NCBI GenBank assembly: GCA_050084985.1
Contig: JBITNC010000001.1
Coordinates: 92,132,001-92,196,000, forward strand
Source: Nageia nagi
Taxonomy: Eukaryota > Pinophyta
Reading direction: 5' to 3'
Length of the DNA: 64,000 bases
The notes below the pieces were generated by a model. The model was not told the DNA's origin. It saw only the letters and a list, made by a program, of their open reading frames with translations, and ran no database searches. Made by a program: the position numbers and the translations under genes. Of this stretch, positions 21,169 to 33,800 are shown in pieces. Every line of letters starts with the position of its first letter. Within the stretch, counting starts at the first letter, position 1.

Positions 21169-23347
21169 TGTTTGCTAAAGCTTGCATGCCTAAAGCTTCA
21201 CTTTCATCTTTGATTTTCAAATACCATAATTAAAACCATTAAGGATGTGCTTAAGTGCGAAGGTCTCTCCCATTTATACAAAAAAAGGTTAATTTTTTAA
21301 AGCATATGTCATAATTACAATTCCTAAGTAGCAAAAATCATGAAATCAATAAATATTTTACTAACCATCAAGCATTTAATCAGTTATCATAACAATTGCA
21401 AGTAATCATTATAAACTTAATCATGTTTAAATTTGTTACAATCAAATGAAAAAAAACTTGTATAAATTTGCAAAAAAATTAACAAGTTGTAGGTTAGTAG
21501 CTTTGTTTAGGTTAGTAATTTGTACTTATTAAGTTGTAGGTTAGTGTTAGAAGCTTGTAATCATAATAGTGCTTTTGTTTTAACTTTAAGTGGATGAAGG
21601 TTAGTAAGACTAATCTACAATTGTAGTTAGCATTTAAGGTTAGTGTTTGTAGTTAGTATTTGAAGTTAGTACATATTTTACCATTGAATTAACTTAATTA
21701 AGCATTTATTGATTGTTTAAAAAAGAATGATAACCACACACAACAAGGGGTTAGTAGTTTCCTTAGTTTTTAGATTAGTTAAATATTTAAGAGCTTTTCA
21801 TCATGCTCAATATTAACACAAGTCTTAACAATTTATCATAAAAGTAAGGTTAATTAATACCAACTTGCTTTAGGGAAGATTTAGTTCAAGAGAAAGGGCT
21901 ATTTCTTCAAACATGAAAGCATTGGAATCCATTGTATAGCGAGTTTGAAAGTGAAGCATGCGGGCTATGACTTCATTCCTTTATCTTGCAAGGATTGTCT
22001 ACTTTTGCATTTTATCTTCATATTATTTCTTTTTTGCTTTCTTCCAAAGCTTGTCCATATTATTATCAATCACATTTATTCTTGTGATAGGACTCTTTAC
22101 TTTCTTATGCTTAGGAGACATCAAAGAGACTATTTTTTTTTAAAAAAAAAAAAGTTAAAACAATGCATAAGAAGGAGCATATTTGTAAAAAAAAACTTTT
22201 ATAGTAAGAATTATTTTTCTACCCTTTTTTAAAAAACATAATAAGAAAGAAATAAGTTTTTCTTAGCATAATAGTTTTTCTCTTTAAATTATTCTACCTC
22301 TCCCCCTTTTTGTTAAAAAAAAAAATCTCATTCTTCTTTTGTTTAAAAAAAACTTAATTTAAAGAATAGAATGAAAAAAATTAAATTGTATTAAAAAAAA
22401 AGTTTCCTTTCTAGCATAGTCATTAGTTATAAAAAAAACACACTTACTTTACAAAAAAAAATATATACTCCATTTTTCTCCTCCTTAAAACTTAAGAACC
22501 TCACCAACCACAAGGAGCTATTAAAAAATTTGTACAAGCGAATTTAATATGCTGCAGATAAATTAATGGAAATTACAACTTGCATTTTTATTACTAGAGC
22601 GTATTGGAAACAAAAAAATTGAGGAATCAACGAAGCAGTGAGCGGAGGTTGTAGGATGAGGTGATGAAGTAGGCAGCGGCGAGGAGATCCGTGAAGCGAC
22701 GAGCGGCAGGCGAGACTGCGGGTGGCTTCCGCTAGATTGCAAGGTTAAGAATTAGTTAATAGTTGCAGTGGCCACAATTGTTGGAGCATTGAAGGTTTAT
22801 TTGAATTTATACGGCCAGGTGAACTGGTAAGCGGTAGAAAGGTCTTCAATACATGCAGTAGTTGGTTGGGTAGGGTTCTGTGCGAGTGGAAGAAGCTTGG
22901 CTGAGGACTAAAGATGCGCCAAAGAGAGGCCAAAAAAATAAACGAGGAGGCCACAAAAAGAACTGGTAGGGGACGAGAGTTTGGGTGGCCACAAACCGAT
23001 AGGGTTGAGGCCAAACAGTGATAGCGCGACATGTTTGTGTGGGCGACGACGATGACTTTGCTGGTCGATGAGGGAGCCGTTCAATATGCATGAGGAGGGA
23101 GCCATGGCGATAACGTTGGTGGAGCTACGATGCCTTTGTGTGGGCGGAAACGACTTTGCTGGTCGACGATGACTTTGTGAGGGGGCTACGCTATCAGAGT
23201 CACCAAAAAAAAAAAGAACTAACACAATCACTATGTTAGGAACACAAAATAATTCAAAGATGAGGAGGAAGAGGAGGTATACCTAATGAAGATGTTACTT
23301 CATAAAATGGAGTAGAAAGATTCTCCAAGGAAGGTTATGGTACCAAT
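21169..23347 (-). other. Long leader of Copia C2 with poly(A/T) cluster and CpG-rich patch
   Basis: Between the 5' LTR and gag lies about 2.2 kb with no Copia domain. About 21480-21680 repeats short GTTAGT/AGTTAGT phrases. About 22129-22475 holds at least eight A or T runs of 7-12 bases. About 22620-23200 is GC-rich with frequent CG and CGACGA-type motifs, unlike all surrounding DNA. Three overlapping minus-strand frames are open there (22745-23032, 22846-23091, 22908-23231), none with a recognised domain. The patch may be a captured host fragment. Confidence 0.5.
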
Positions 23348-23462
23348 TGAAAGAGATAAAACTCCTACACGTAAGATCACCTTGGAGTGTTCTTCTTACT
23401 TCAATTAACAACATAAGAGACAAACACTCAATCACACACAAGAGAGAAATAATCATGTATAG
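23348..23462 (-). repeat. 5' LTR of Copia C2, truncated (115 bp)
   Basis: Plus-strand TGAAAGAGATAAAACTCC through CATGTATAGG matches 16200-16320 with about one difference in eight bases. Similarity ends at about 23462, leaving only the terminal quarter of the 461-bp LTR. The adjacent leader side reads ATTGGTACCATAACC in element orientation, a weak primer-site candidate. Confidence 0.75.
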
Positions 23463-24579
23463 GAAATTCTTATTGTATACTTGTAGGTTGCATTTTTCAT
23501 ATCAACATTATGGTGCTAGAAGGAGGGTGTATCTCACATGCACGGAAGAGATCATGATTCAAAGAATTTAATGATTTATTTTGATTTTTGTGATTTACCT
23601 TTAGTTATCTTTTTTGGCATTTCAAGCTTTTCTTTCTATGTTTACTATTTTTTTTTCTATGTTTGCATTGTAGAACTACCAACGATATTATAAAATTTAT
23701 CAGCAACTAGCTATGAATGCCAATAATCAATACCTAGAAAATTATGAATACATGAGCATTTTTTATTGGAAAAACTCATGCAAGAAACTCAAATATACCA
23801 TACAATGGGTCTAGGAAGCCTATATGAAATATCACATAGATAAGGGCATAATATAAACATTTGACAATCCCAAATTAAAACTAATAATACTAATCATAAA
23901 AAAAACTAAAGTTATTGGGGAAAGTAGTTCTAGACCAGAAACTCTAGTAACCAATGAGGTCATTGATGACTTGCCTATTATGAATACCTTTGAATGCTAC
24001 ATAAGGCAAGATGCAATGCCTTTGAATGCAACATTAGGCATGGAGCAATTCCTTTGAATTCCACATAACGCAAGGTGCAATGCCTTTGAATGCTACATTA
24101 GGAAAGGTGCAATTCCTTTGAATGCCACATAAGGCAAGGTGCATTTGAATTCCTTGTTTCAATTTCTTCAATCTAGTATGAAAAAATTGCACCTTACATG
24201 GAAGACATTTTCATTATCACAACAAAGGTTGTTAGAAGTGATATAGAGGTTGTGTCTTTATAGGCTATTAAATTTTGGAGCTCAATTTATGATGAAGAAA
24301 TATCATTTCAAGAATAGTATGGTGGGGAATTTACTTTATATTATTAGATTTTCTATTTCCATTTTATAAAACCAACAACATAGGCTTGTGCCTTTTTTAT
24401 TGGAGACTAGTAAAATAAAAAGAAGATCAAGATTGAGATGAAGGAGCTTGGAATTTGTTAATGGAAAGAGGGAATTTATTTAGGGTTAAATTTTAGGACT
24501 ATATACAATGATATAGGTCATCTTGTTAGTCTATATGTGCAAGAAAATATTTCAAATATTGATTAATATTATAGGTAGA
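23463..24579. other. Unclassified tract with ORF remnants
   Basis: The plus strand has fragments such as MNANNQYLENYEYM and SSSRPETLVTNEVIDDLPIM separated by stops; I recognise no family. TTATGGTGCTAGAAGGAG near 23508 superficially resembles a primer site. The tract contains the 32-bp tandem repeat listed separately. Confidence 0.3.
23987..24143. repeat. 32-bp minisatellite, five copies
   Basis: Unit CCTTTGAATGCTACATAAGG plus 12 further bases, repeated five times with few changes; the last copy is slightly short. Unit ends alternate ...GCAATG and ...GCAATT, hinting at a 64-bp higher-order unit. The period is not divisible by three, so it is unlikely to be coding. Confidence 0.9.
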
Positions 24580-24730
24580 CACTACAAGAAAATCAAGCTT
24601 TAATATTGACTGATTTATGATGGTTTATACCCATTGCTATTATATATATTAAGAGATGGTTTGTAATATAGGTTTTAAAATATTGTCATAATATATATTA
24701 GATGGTATATTTTAATAGTGGTATTATTTC
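24580..24730 (+). mobile_element. CACTA (En/Spm) transposon terminus, orphan
   Basis: CACTACAAGAAAATCAAGC is the conserved terminal inverted repeat of plant CACTA elements. Within 140 bp there are three GATGGT(T/A)T-type motifs (about 24632, 24655, 24702), like the subterminal transposase-binding repeats of this class. I found no matching inverted end or transposase in the window, so this is probably a truncated or diverged element. Confidence 0.55.
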
Positions 24731-25069
24731 CACCCTCATATAAGATACTAAGATGGATAAAAATTGTCATAAAAGTTTACACTTAAAAATTAAAAAGGCT
24801 TTGCACAAGCATACTTCACTTCAACTTTTATAGTTATACCACTAAACAAAAGTAAATGGGGTAGGAGTAGCATAGACAAGGTGAGGAAGGTGATAAGTAA
24901 CACATGAAAAAACTAGGTGAGGAGGGAAAGATCAAAACCAAGCAACACATTATGAGCAAATGAGGAAAGGAGGATGAGAGATTGGTCAACTTAGGGTTTA
25001 GGAATCACCAAACTTGTTAAGGTACTAAGAAGAGGAAAGAGGTGAGAAAAGGTTAGGGTTTCATCTATA

Positions 25070-25360
25070 ATGACTCCATCACCATTTCCTGCATACTGGT
25101 TAAGGTATAAATAAAATAACTCCACACTACAACAGTCAAGGTATATTGGCATATTATTTATCTTTTATGGCAAATAAGGTCAACCAAACATGTATTGTGT
25201 AATTTCATTCACTATGGGTATAATAATCATTCATGAATTGGTAGAAAACCCAACAAACATGAGAGAAAAAGTGATGAAGGAGACAAGAAAAAGGTAAATG
25301 ACTTCATTACCATTACCTGTAAATTGGTCAAGGTACTAAATAAACAACTCTACACTATAG
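25070..25360. repeat. Direct duplication of about 62 bp
   Basis: 25070-25133 (ATGACTCCATCACCATTTCC onward) recurs at 25298-25358 (ATGACTTCATTACCATTACC onward) with scattered changes. A smaller two-copy repeat of TGTATTTTGGTGTTATT follows at about 25363-25405. Confidence 0.7.
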
Positions 25361-25671
25361 TATTTTGGTGTTATTAGCATGTATTTTGGTGTTATTGGTA
25401 TTTTTCATAAATATCTATTAGGGTTGTTATCATAGTTTTATAAAAAATAAACCAACATCTAGTTATTTATTCATGCCCCATTTTGTTCAAATAAACCCTT
25501 GTCATCTTAATACTCCCACATTTTGTATACATGCCTATTAGGGTTGTTATGCATAGATCCTTGCCTACCTACAATATAACTAGAAGATCATGTTAGTCAA
25601 AGAATCTTTTGAAATAAATAATTGTTTATAAAAAGTTTTATTCCATTTTCATAGAAAACATCCTTAAGTCA

Positions 25672-25930
25672 AACCCCAGTAATCACCACATGAACACTAT
25701 CCATCCTTGGAAAGGTGAAAATGATTAGTATCCCTTATAATAATTTCTTGTATAACAATTTTGGATAGAAACATTTTTATAGAGTGGAATTTACCACATA
25801 CTTGAAGTTTCTTTACAACTTGAATGTTTGTACCAAAGGATTTTCTTAACATCCCATAAGTAATTACTAGTTTTCTCACCACAGTGGTCAAGAATTTGTT
25901 TCTTCTCTTCATCCTCAGCATCTTACAAAA
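25672..25930 (-). pseudogene. PPR DYW deaminase-like domain fragment
   Basis: Minus strand: DAEDEEKKQILDHCGEK in one frame, then after a shift VKKLQVCGKFHSIKMFLSKI, EIIIRDTNHFHLSKDG, stop, CSCGDYW. This is the C-terminal domain of DYW-class PPR proteins, which edit C to U in organelle RNA. The terminal D-Y-W is kept, but the zinc-binding C-G-D-C-H is C-G-K-F-H, so one ligand is lost. It has no PPR repeats directly upstream, so it is a stray end from another copy of the family. Confidence 0.8.
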
Positions 25931-26394
25931 ACACTACATTCATGCAAGTTATGATAGGAAAATGATAAAGGGAAGATAAAAGTACATTTAAGAGTTTTTA
26001 TACTCTCTTCATACCAAAGTACCAAGTTACTTTTAAGATTTTCTATAGCATTTGTTGTTCATTAAGTATTTTCTATTTCTTTGAAGTATTTATCCTTTCA
26101 TATTTATTATTTTTGCACCTATTTTTTCAACTCTTTACTTTAAACTTATACATGATTCTTAAAAAATAGTTTAGTACCATGAATCTATAGTATTAAAAAA
26201 TAAGTCTTTCACAAATACCCCATAAATATATGTAGGAAATTATGTTCACACATTGTCTATTTGTACAAATATTTAATAACAACAATTTTTTTTTAAATGA
26301 AATGAAACATGGTTTCCTTTTTACCTAAAAGCATGCACCATGTCATTATGTAAGACTCTTTAGATCTTGCATTACTTTGCATAAATAATAATAT

Positions 26395-29250
26395 CCACAA
26401 GAACATTATCCATGTTTGAAATGATGGAATTAGTTTAAATGCCTCACAAAAATGTCCCTTTCAACAATCCTAGATATAAACTTGGTTGCAGTATGGTATT
26501 CACCACATTCTTGAAGATTCTTCATAACTATAATAGTAGTTCTAGGAGTAGTCTTTAACAAACCAAAAACAATTTCTAACTTTTATCTATGATGGCAAAG
26601 AAGAATTTGTTTATCATCAACATTCACATCCCATAACATAGGTATTGTATTTGGAATATACCCCACTTCCTTCATCTCACTTGATAATTTATCCAATTTT
26701 CCATAGATGTCTTGTGTTTGTGGGTGTGATCTCTCTCCTACAAGAAAAGCGTGTTCCCTTTTGTCAACTTTAATCCAAGTATATCTATGTGTCTTCTTGA
26801 TTCCTCTATCTTTCATCAATGTTATTATTATTTAAACACCATCCTGGCTACCCAATTCAATATAAATATTTAAAATAAAAACATAATATGAATCATTTTT
26901 AAGGCTCCAAAAAAACAAGTATTGTTACCATAAATTCCCCTATTCCTACATTCTTATGTGATATACAAGCACCAAGAAAATAAATCCACACATAAATTCA
27001 AGTTTTATGGTAATCTTGATAATGAATTTTAAATCTTCTTCAAGATATCCTACACACCTAATAAGGTTAACAATGCATGTATAATTATTCATCCTAGTAA
27101 TTATGCAATAAAAGTCACTCATGCTATTAAAGTGTTTACAACCCTCATCCACTAAACCTTCATGGTTGCATGTAAGTAGAAAACATACAAAGGATATATT
27201 GTCAAGGTTGGTTCCCAAGTGCTTCTTCAAATCAACAAGTTTAAGGGCATTCTTTTTATAGCCATGAATTGCATATCCTCTAATCACTACAGTCCATGAA
27301 AGTGTGTGTATATCATGCATCTTATTAAACAATTCCTATGCCTTATGTATTCTTTCATATTTTGCATACATGTCTATCAAGGTGTTCACAACCATAACAT
27401 TTGATAAAAAGTCATTTTCAAATACTCTTTTATGGATCTTCATACCTTATTTGAAATATACCATGGTGGCACATAATGGAAGATTATTAAAAAAATTTAC
27501 AGAGTTTGCCTTTACACCTAACAATTGCATGTGTTTAAAAGTCTCTAGAGCCTTTTCAAAAAATCCATTTTGTGCATATCTTGATAGCATTTTAGTCTAT
27601 GATATTGCATCTTGATGAGGCATTTTATCAAACAATTCATGAGCCCTTTCAATGTATCCATTTTGTATATATCTTGCAATCATTGTATTCCATTAAACTA
27701 TGTTTGCATTATGTTGTACATATACTACGATCAATGCATTCCATGAACCTATATTTGCATCATGCATCTCGTAAAAAAACTCTCAAGCCTTGTGTATTCT
27801 TCCACATTTTGCATACATGTATATCAAGTTATTTGCAACCATAACATTTGATGAAAATCCATTTTCAACCACTCTTTGATGAATGTTCATACCTTCTTTG
27901 AGAGCTCCCATGGTGGTAGATACTGCAAGAATACTAGAAAAGGTTGTAGAGTCTGGCTTTACATTTGACAAGTGCATCTACTTAAAATTATTTAGATCCT
28001 TTTAATTCATATTAAAAATTTTAAGGGAATCCTTTTTATATCCATGAAATGCATATCCTCTAATCATTACAATCCATGAAAGTGTGTCTATATCATGCAT
28101 CTTATCAAACAATTCATGGGCCTTGTGTATTCTTTCATATTTTGCATACATGTCTAACAATGTGTTCACAACCATAACATTTGATGAAAATTCATTTTCA
28201 AATACTCTTTTATGGATGTTCATACCTTATTTGAAAGATACCATGGTGGCACATAATGGAATATTATTAAAAAAGTTTGTAGAGTTTGCATTTACACCTA
28301 ACAATTGCATGTGCTTAAAAGTCTCTAGAGCCTTTTCAAAAAACCCATTTTGGTATATCCTAAGATTATTTCAGTCCATGATATTGCATCTCAATGAGGC
28401 ATTCTATCAAACAATTTATAAACCCTTTCAATGTATCCATTTTTTGTATATCTTGTAATCATTGTATTCGATTAAACTATGCTTGCATTATGTTGTGTAT
28501 ATACTATGATCAATGTAGTCCATGAACCTATGTTTGCATCATCCATCTCATAAAATAATTCTCAAGCCTTTTGTATTTTTCCATAGTTTGCATACATGTA
28601 TATTAGGTTATTCACAACCATAACATTTGATAAAAATCCATTTTCAACTACTCTTTGATGAATGTTCATACCTTCTTCAAGAGCTCCCATGGTGGCACAT
28701 GCTGCAAGAATACTAGAAAAGGTTGTAGAGTTTAGCTTTATATTTGAAAAGTTCATATTCTTAAAAGTCTTTAGAGTCTTTTGATTCATAAAAATCATTT
28801 TATTCATATCATAGGATTAATGCAATCCATAAGATTACATCTTAATGAGACATTTTATAAAACAATTCATGATCCCTTTACAAATATTTGATTTGTGCAT
28901 ATCTGTGATCATTGAAATCCATGAAAATATGTCTCCATCATGCATATTATCAAATAATTTGTGTTCATTCTATATGCTTTCACATTTTGCATACATATCT
29001 ACTAGGGCACTTGTAACTATAACATTTGACAAAAATCCATTTTTAAAGAGTCTTTGATTTATGTATGAACCACATTGTAAATCACCTAGTTTGGTACAAG
29101 CTTTGAGGATGATGGGAAACATAAATTGATCTCTCTTTTTTCATTTTTGTGAAAAAGTGTCAAAGACTATAAACGAAAGACATGTCTTTGGTAACCTAAA
29201 ATTATCATATTCCATGAGAAGATGTCTCATTTAGTCATTATATAGTTAAA
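26395..29250 (-). pseudogene. PPR-DYW pseudogene, copy 1
   Basis: N-terminus near 29250-28850: FPIILKACTKLGDLQCGSYI and ALVDMYAKCESI. PPR blocks follow at 28562-28807 (FSSILAACATMGALEEGMNI), 28002-28223, 27783-27977 and 26946-27332. Then come an E/E+ region (RGIKKTHRYTWIKVDKREHA, FLVGERSHPQTQDIYGKL, 26583-26819) and a DYW domain (MKNLQECGEYHTATKFISRI ... CSCGYYY, 26395-26585). DYW ends in YYY and C-x-x-C-H is C-G-E-Y-H. The family acts in organelle RNA editing; this copy is dead, with frameshifts throughout. No intron is evident. Confidence 0.85.
27300..28700 (-). repeat. Internal tandem duplication in PPR copy 1, about 780 bp period
   Basis: 28080-28460 and 27300-27620 are nearly the same, for example ACCATGGTGGCACATAATGG at both about 28238 and 27460. 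The following segments 27700-27980 and 28480-28760 also match. The unit covers about seven PPR motifs' worth of sequence and is nearly in register with the repeats. The copies are more alike than either is to PPR copy 2. Confidence 0.8.
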
Positions 29251-29269
29251 AAACTTACGTAATTTTCCA

Positions 29270-30800
29270 TATATGTTTGTGTTTGTGGGTTTGATTTATC
29301 TCCTAGAAGAAAAGTATTTACCTTTTTTTTCAACTTCAATCCAACAACATCCAAGTGTCTTCTTGATTCCTCTATATTTCATCAATGTCATTACTCTTTT
29401 AACATCATTTTAGCTACCCAATTTAGCATATATTTGAAAGAAGAATATAAGATGAAACATTTTTAAGTTCTAAAAAAAAAAGATTGATGTAAAAAATTCC
29501 CCTATTCCTACATTCTTATGTGATCTACAAGCATCAAGTAAACACATCCACACATCTGATTCAAGTTTTATGGGCATGTTGCTAATGAATCTCAATGAAT
29601 CCTTAAGATAGATAACATGAATAAGAAGGTCAATAATGCATGTATAATTATTCATCATATGAATAATATAATAAAAATCACTCATGCTATTAAAGTGTTT
29701 ATGACCCTAATCCATTCTAATTGCATGGTTGCATGCAAGTAGAATATATACAAAGGTTATGTTGTTCAAGTTGGTTCCTAAGTGCTTCATCGATTAAATA
29801 TTTTAATGGAATCCTTGTTGCAGCCATGAATTTAATATCCTCCAATCATTACATTCCATGAAAGTGTGTCTGCATCATGCATATTGTCAAACAATTCTTA
29901 GGCCCTATGTATTCTTCCACATTTTTTATATATGTCTATCTAGGAATTCATAACCACAACATTCGATGAAAAGCCATTTTGAACTCCTCTTTGATGAATT
30001 TTCATACCTCATTCAAGAGGTCCTAAGGTGGAACATTCTAGAATAATGCTGATTAAGGTTCAAGAGTTTGGCCTTACAACTAAAAATTACATGTGCTTAA
30101 AAGTCTCTAGTGTCTCTTTTGAAAAACACATTTTGTGCATAACATGGGATCATTGTAGCCCATAAGATTGCATCTCGATAGGTATTTAATCAAACAATTC
30201 ATGAGACCTTTCAATGTATCCATTTTGTGCATATCTTACTATCATTATAGTCTATGAAATTGTATCTACATCATGTTGTGCATATGCTATGATTATTATA
30301 GTCCATGAACTTATGTTTACATCATGTATCTTGTCAAATAATTCCTTGTCCTTTGTGTATTTTTCCATATTTTGCATACTTGTATATTAGGGTATTCACA
30401 ACCACAACATTAAATGAAAAACCATTTTCAACTACTCTTTGATGGATGCTCATACCTTCTTTGAGAGATTCCATGGTGGCACATGCTATAAGAATGCAGG
30501 AACAAGTTTTAGAGTTTGACTTTATAGATCACAATTACATTTGCTTAAAATTCTCTAAAGCCTTTTCAAAAAAATAATTTTTTGCATATCTTGAGATCAT
30601 TACAGTCCATGATATTGTATCTTGATGAGGCATTTTATCACTATTCACAAGCCCTTTCAATATATCCATTTTTTGCATTTATTGTGATCATTATAGTCCA
30701 TGAAACTATGTTTGAATCATGCATCTTATCAAATAATTTGCATGCCTTCTTTATGCTTCCATATTTTGAATACCTATTTAAGGTATTTCCCTAAAATATT
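29270..30800 (-). pseudogene. PPR pseudogene, copy 2 (PPR plus E/E+ region)
   Basis: PPR signatures on the minus strand: LIACATMESLKEGMSIHQRV, VVNTLIYKYAKYGKIHK, then the E region at 29470-29685 (NYTCIIDLLIHVIYLKDSLR, DVWMCLLDACRSHKNVGIGE). An E+ segment at about 29280-29400 (MKYRGIKKTLGCCWIEVEKK then after a shift FLLGDKSNPQTQ) ends it. No DYW domain follows; copy 1 begins within about 50 bp. The two therefore form a head-to-tail tandem array. Confidence 0.8.
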
Positions 30801-33800
30801 TCACTACCTCAGCAATAATTATGTTATGTTCATTCCCTCAAATCATTGCAATCTATAAGATTGTTTTTCTATGATTCATTTCCTTGAAAATATTTTTAGA
30901 TTGCTTAAGAATTCCAATATGGCAATACCTTGTAACCATTAAATTCCATAATATGGTGTGTCTCTATTATATTTTATCAAATGGTTAATAGGCCTTATGC
31001 ATGATTAAAATCTTAGCATACATGTCTTGTAGAAAATACATATTTATAACAAACATGAACATTTGAGTATAAATGTAAAACATTGTTGAATATTAGTATT
31101 TTTGGTCAAAATCATTATAAGTACCAACTAGATAGTCGATTGGTCAATCGATCAACCAATCCTATAATCTCCCTAATTGGCCAACTAATCAAGAATAAAA
31201 CATTATAAAAAAGGATTTTTCCCTCATTTTTTAGACCTATCTCTCATTTTCTATTGAGATTCATATTATCTTAAAAATAATTATAGAGTATATTCATGCA
31301 TTCTTGAACCACTTTCACACTTCATCAATATCAATTAGGGTTTTATGAATTACTATCTTCACAATATACCTTTGTGGTAGATTGAAGTGAATTATTTATG
31401 AATTACTATCTTGTATTCTTGGATATTATTTGTATCACATATTTTTAGGCCTTGAAAGTATTGTTGGAGAGAATTAGAGCAATTGTATCCTTAATCATAT
31501 CATAGCTTTATTTATTTGCACTTATGTGGCTTTTAGGCATATTTTAGGCTAATTTCATCTTTAATCCTAGGGGTTTAGGTCAGGTTTTAGTCTAAATCAT
31601 TCATACCCATACCATTATTTATTATCATTTAGCTTAGCCATAATCATTTAGCATTGTGGGAATCTTTTTTTATGTTTGATTATCATTTAGGTCATTATCT
31701 TGTATACTTAGGGTTTGATATTATTTCACACCTTAGGATTATAATACATATTGTTGTTTATATACCTTTTTGTATAATTAAGTATACTATTTGCATTATT
31801 TTAGCTTTTCATTGGTGAAAATTATTGTCCATTTTATCCATCTTGCATAGTTTGTGAATTGATCACTTTCTTAGCATATTTTATGTGTACTTTAGCATAT
31901 TTATATTATCTTATCATATTAGTGTATCTTTAACATTTATTTATCATTATAATTTATCTATAAATCATTTCAAAATTACTATCAAAGAGAATTTTTCTAT
32001 CATCATATCATACATGCACTTAAGCATATCATTGCTTTCTAGCATCCTTTTTACTAAGGATAAGGGGACCTACCTTACATGTCAAGTTAGGGTTTCATCC
32101 CTACTTGCTTGAATCCAAGGTCTTAATGAATTTAGGTTTTAATGTTTCCTCTAACATCATCTATTTTGTATAGGTACTTTATATATTCAAGAAGTAAGTT
32201 TACATCAAGAGAATTCCATCTTTCATCCCTATCTTTATCATTATAGCATAAGATAAACTCTAACAAACATCTTAATATGTAGTTATCTAGATATAGAATT
32301 TTTATCTTATGGATTGCACCCTAAATTTTGATGTGTATTATTTAGATGCTTAAAATTTGGTGATCATGGTGGTACCTAATTTGGTCCTCGAGTCATTGAT
32401 ATCTTAAAGAATTTCTCTAAACCCTATCTTGGTATTTTATGTTCTTATTTGACCAATCTTTTTTCTATTTTGGTGAGATCAAATTATTTGTTCTTTTTGG
32501 GTTTTTTTAGGAATATATCTTCATTATGATCAAATTTAAATATTATAATATTGAGGTCTCTATCTTGACCAATATTTAATTAATTTGTATCAAATCAATC
32601 CTACCTGATTGGATGATCGATCCTGTATAGTTGGTCCTTAGAGGGCTGACTAGCTTTGTCATAGCATTTGAAGCATTTAGATTATTTTTTCATCATTTTA
32701 CATTATATAAGAGTTTGTAATTAATTGATATAAGTACTTTTTTAGGGTTTTTTTGTACTAGTTTATCATCCTTACCATAGGAATTTATCATTTTATCATT
32801 TATTTCAAAATCTATAGGTTCTATTATGATCAAACCATTAATTGCTTATTAGTTGGCCAATTGAAACTGACTAATTGGACCTTTGTTGGATGATCAATGA
32901 ACAAAGGATTGTAAACATAGGTTTTACATCAGAAATCACTTATATGTGAATTAGAACTAGAGCCTCCAGGTTGATCCCAACATCCCTTATATTCTCTAGA
33001 TCATTTTTCTTGCTCTTTATATTTATTAGGCTTGAATTGTATATCTTGAACTAGTGAAATTATCATTATTGGGTTGTAAGTGCCTAACTTTTTTATGAAT
33101 ATATATAATTTAATCATGCATCATCCATTCATTTCATGGTAATAGGTTGAACTAATGTCTAACTTTGTACCCTTGGCCTTATGAATTTCTTCCAAAACTC
33201 AAAAGAATCTTAAATCCTTATCAAAATTGATATCTTCAAAAATTTCATGTATTCAAATGGTTTTGTTGACAAATTTACTTACAATTATAAGTTCATCATT
33301 TGTTACAACTTTGGCTTCAAGGGTACTATCTTGGTTAACATAGTAGTTTCTCGATATTTTCCCCTTAATATAATTAATCCAAAAGTTATATTCGATAAGA
33401 AGTGCATAGTTTTCAAAACATTATAAATTCAAAATTTCATCAAGTAATGCATCAAATACAAAATTAATGTCTTTTTGGAAGGTAGAATTTATTCTATGCT
33501 AGGATAGAACCTATATATGCTATGGGTTTATTTTGCATTTATCATCTAGTTGAATTATCATTTTTGTTTTAGCATTGCATTTAATCATACTATCCTAGGC
33601 TTATAATAGGGCACATGGAATTCATATCCACATAATTTCCTACATTTGGAGGTAATTATCAAGGTAAGCTACTTGTCTCTAAATATTCCACACCCCTAAA
33701 GATTGATCCTTAACATATCAACACAAGATTAGATACGTATAGATCATAAAAGTAATCATCATTAATAAATATAAAGGCCAATTGAACAAGAAATCAAATA

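Larger units (their letters stand above)
16200..23462 (-). mobile_element. Ty1/Copia retrotransposon C2
   Basis: On the minus strand: partial 5' LTR (23348-23462), a leader of about 2.2 kb, gag, protease, integrase, RT, RNase H, polypurine tract, full 3' LTR (16200-16660). The two LTRs share the phrase CAAGGTGATCTT and about 115 bp of flanking sequence. It is different from C1 in sequence and LTR length. It abuts the broken C1 LTR, so C2 either inserted into it or was joined by deletion. Confidence 0.88.

Noticed and set aside
22745-23231. Overlapping minus frames in the CpG-rich patch as a protein gene
   Set aside because: Three frames are open together and none shows a domain or a consistent start. 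I kept the patch as a compositional finding only.
23987-24143. CRISPR-like array
   Set aside because: The units are contiguous tandem copies with no spacers, and the sequence is eukaryotic.
31885-32112. 75-codon plus ORF in AT-rich DNA
   Set aside because: Leu/Ser/Ile-rich reading of low-complexity AT sequence with no supporting neighbours.
32350-32370. TTTGGTGATCATGG as the primer site of Gypsy E
   Set aside because: It shares only the first seven bases with the A/B site, no LTR end in CA precedes it, and gag starts 1.7 kb later.
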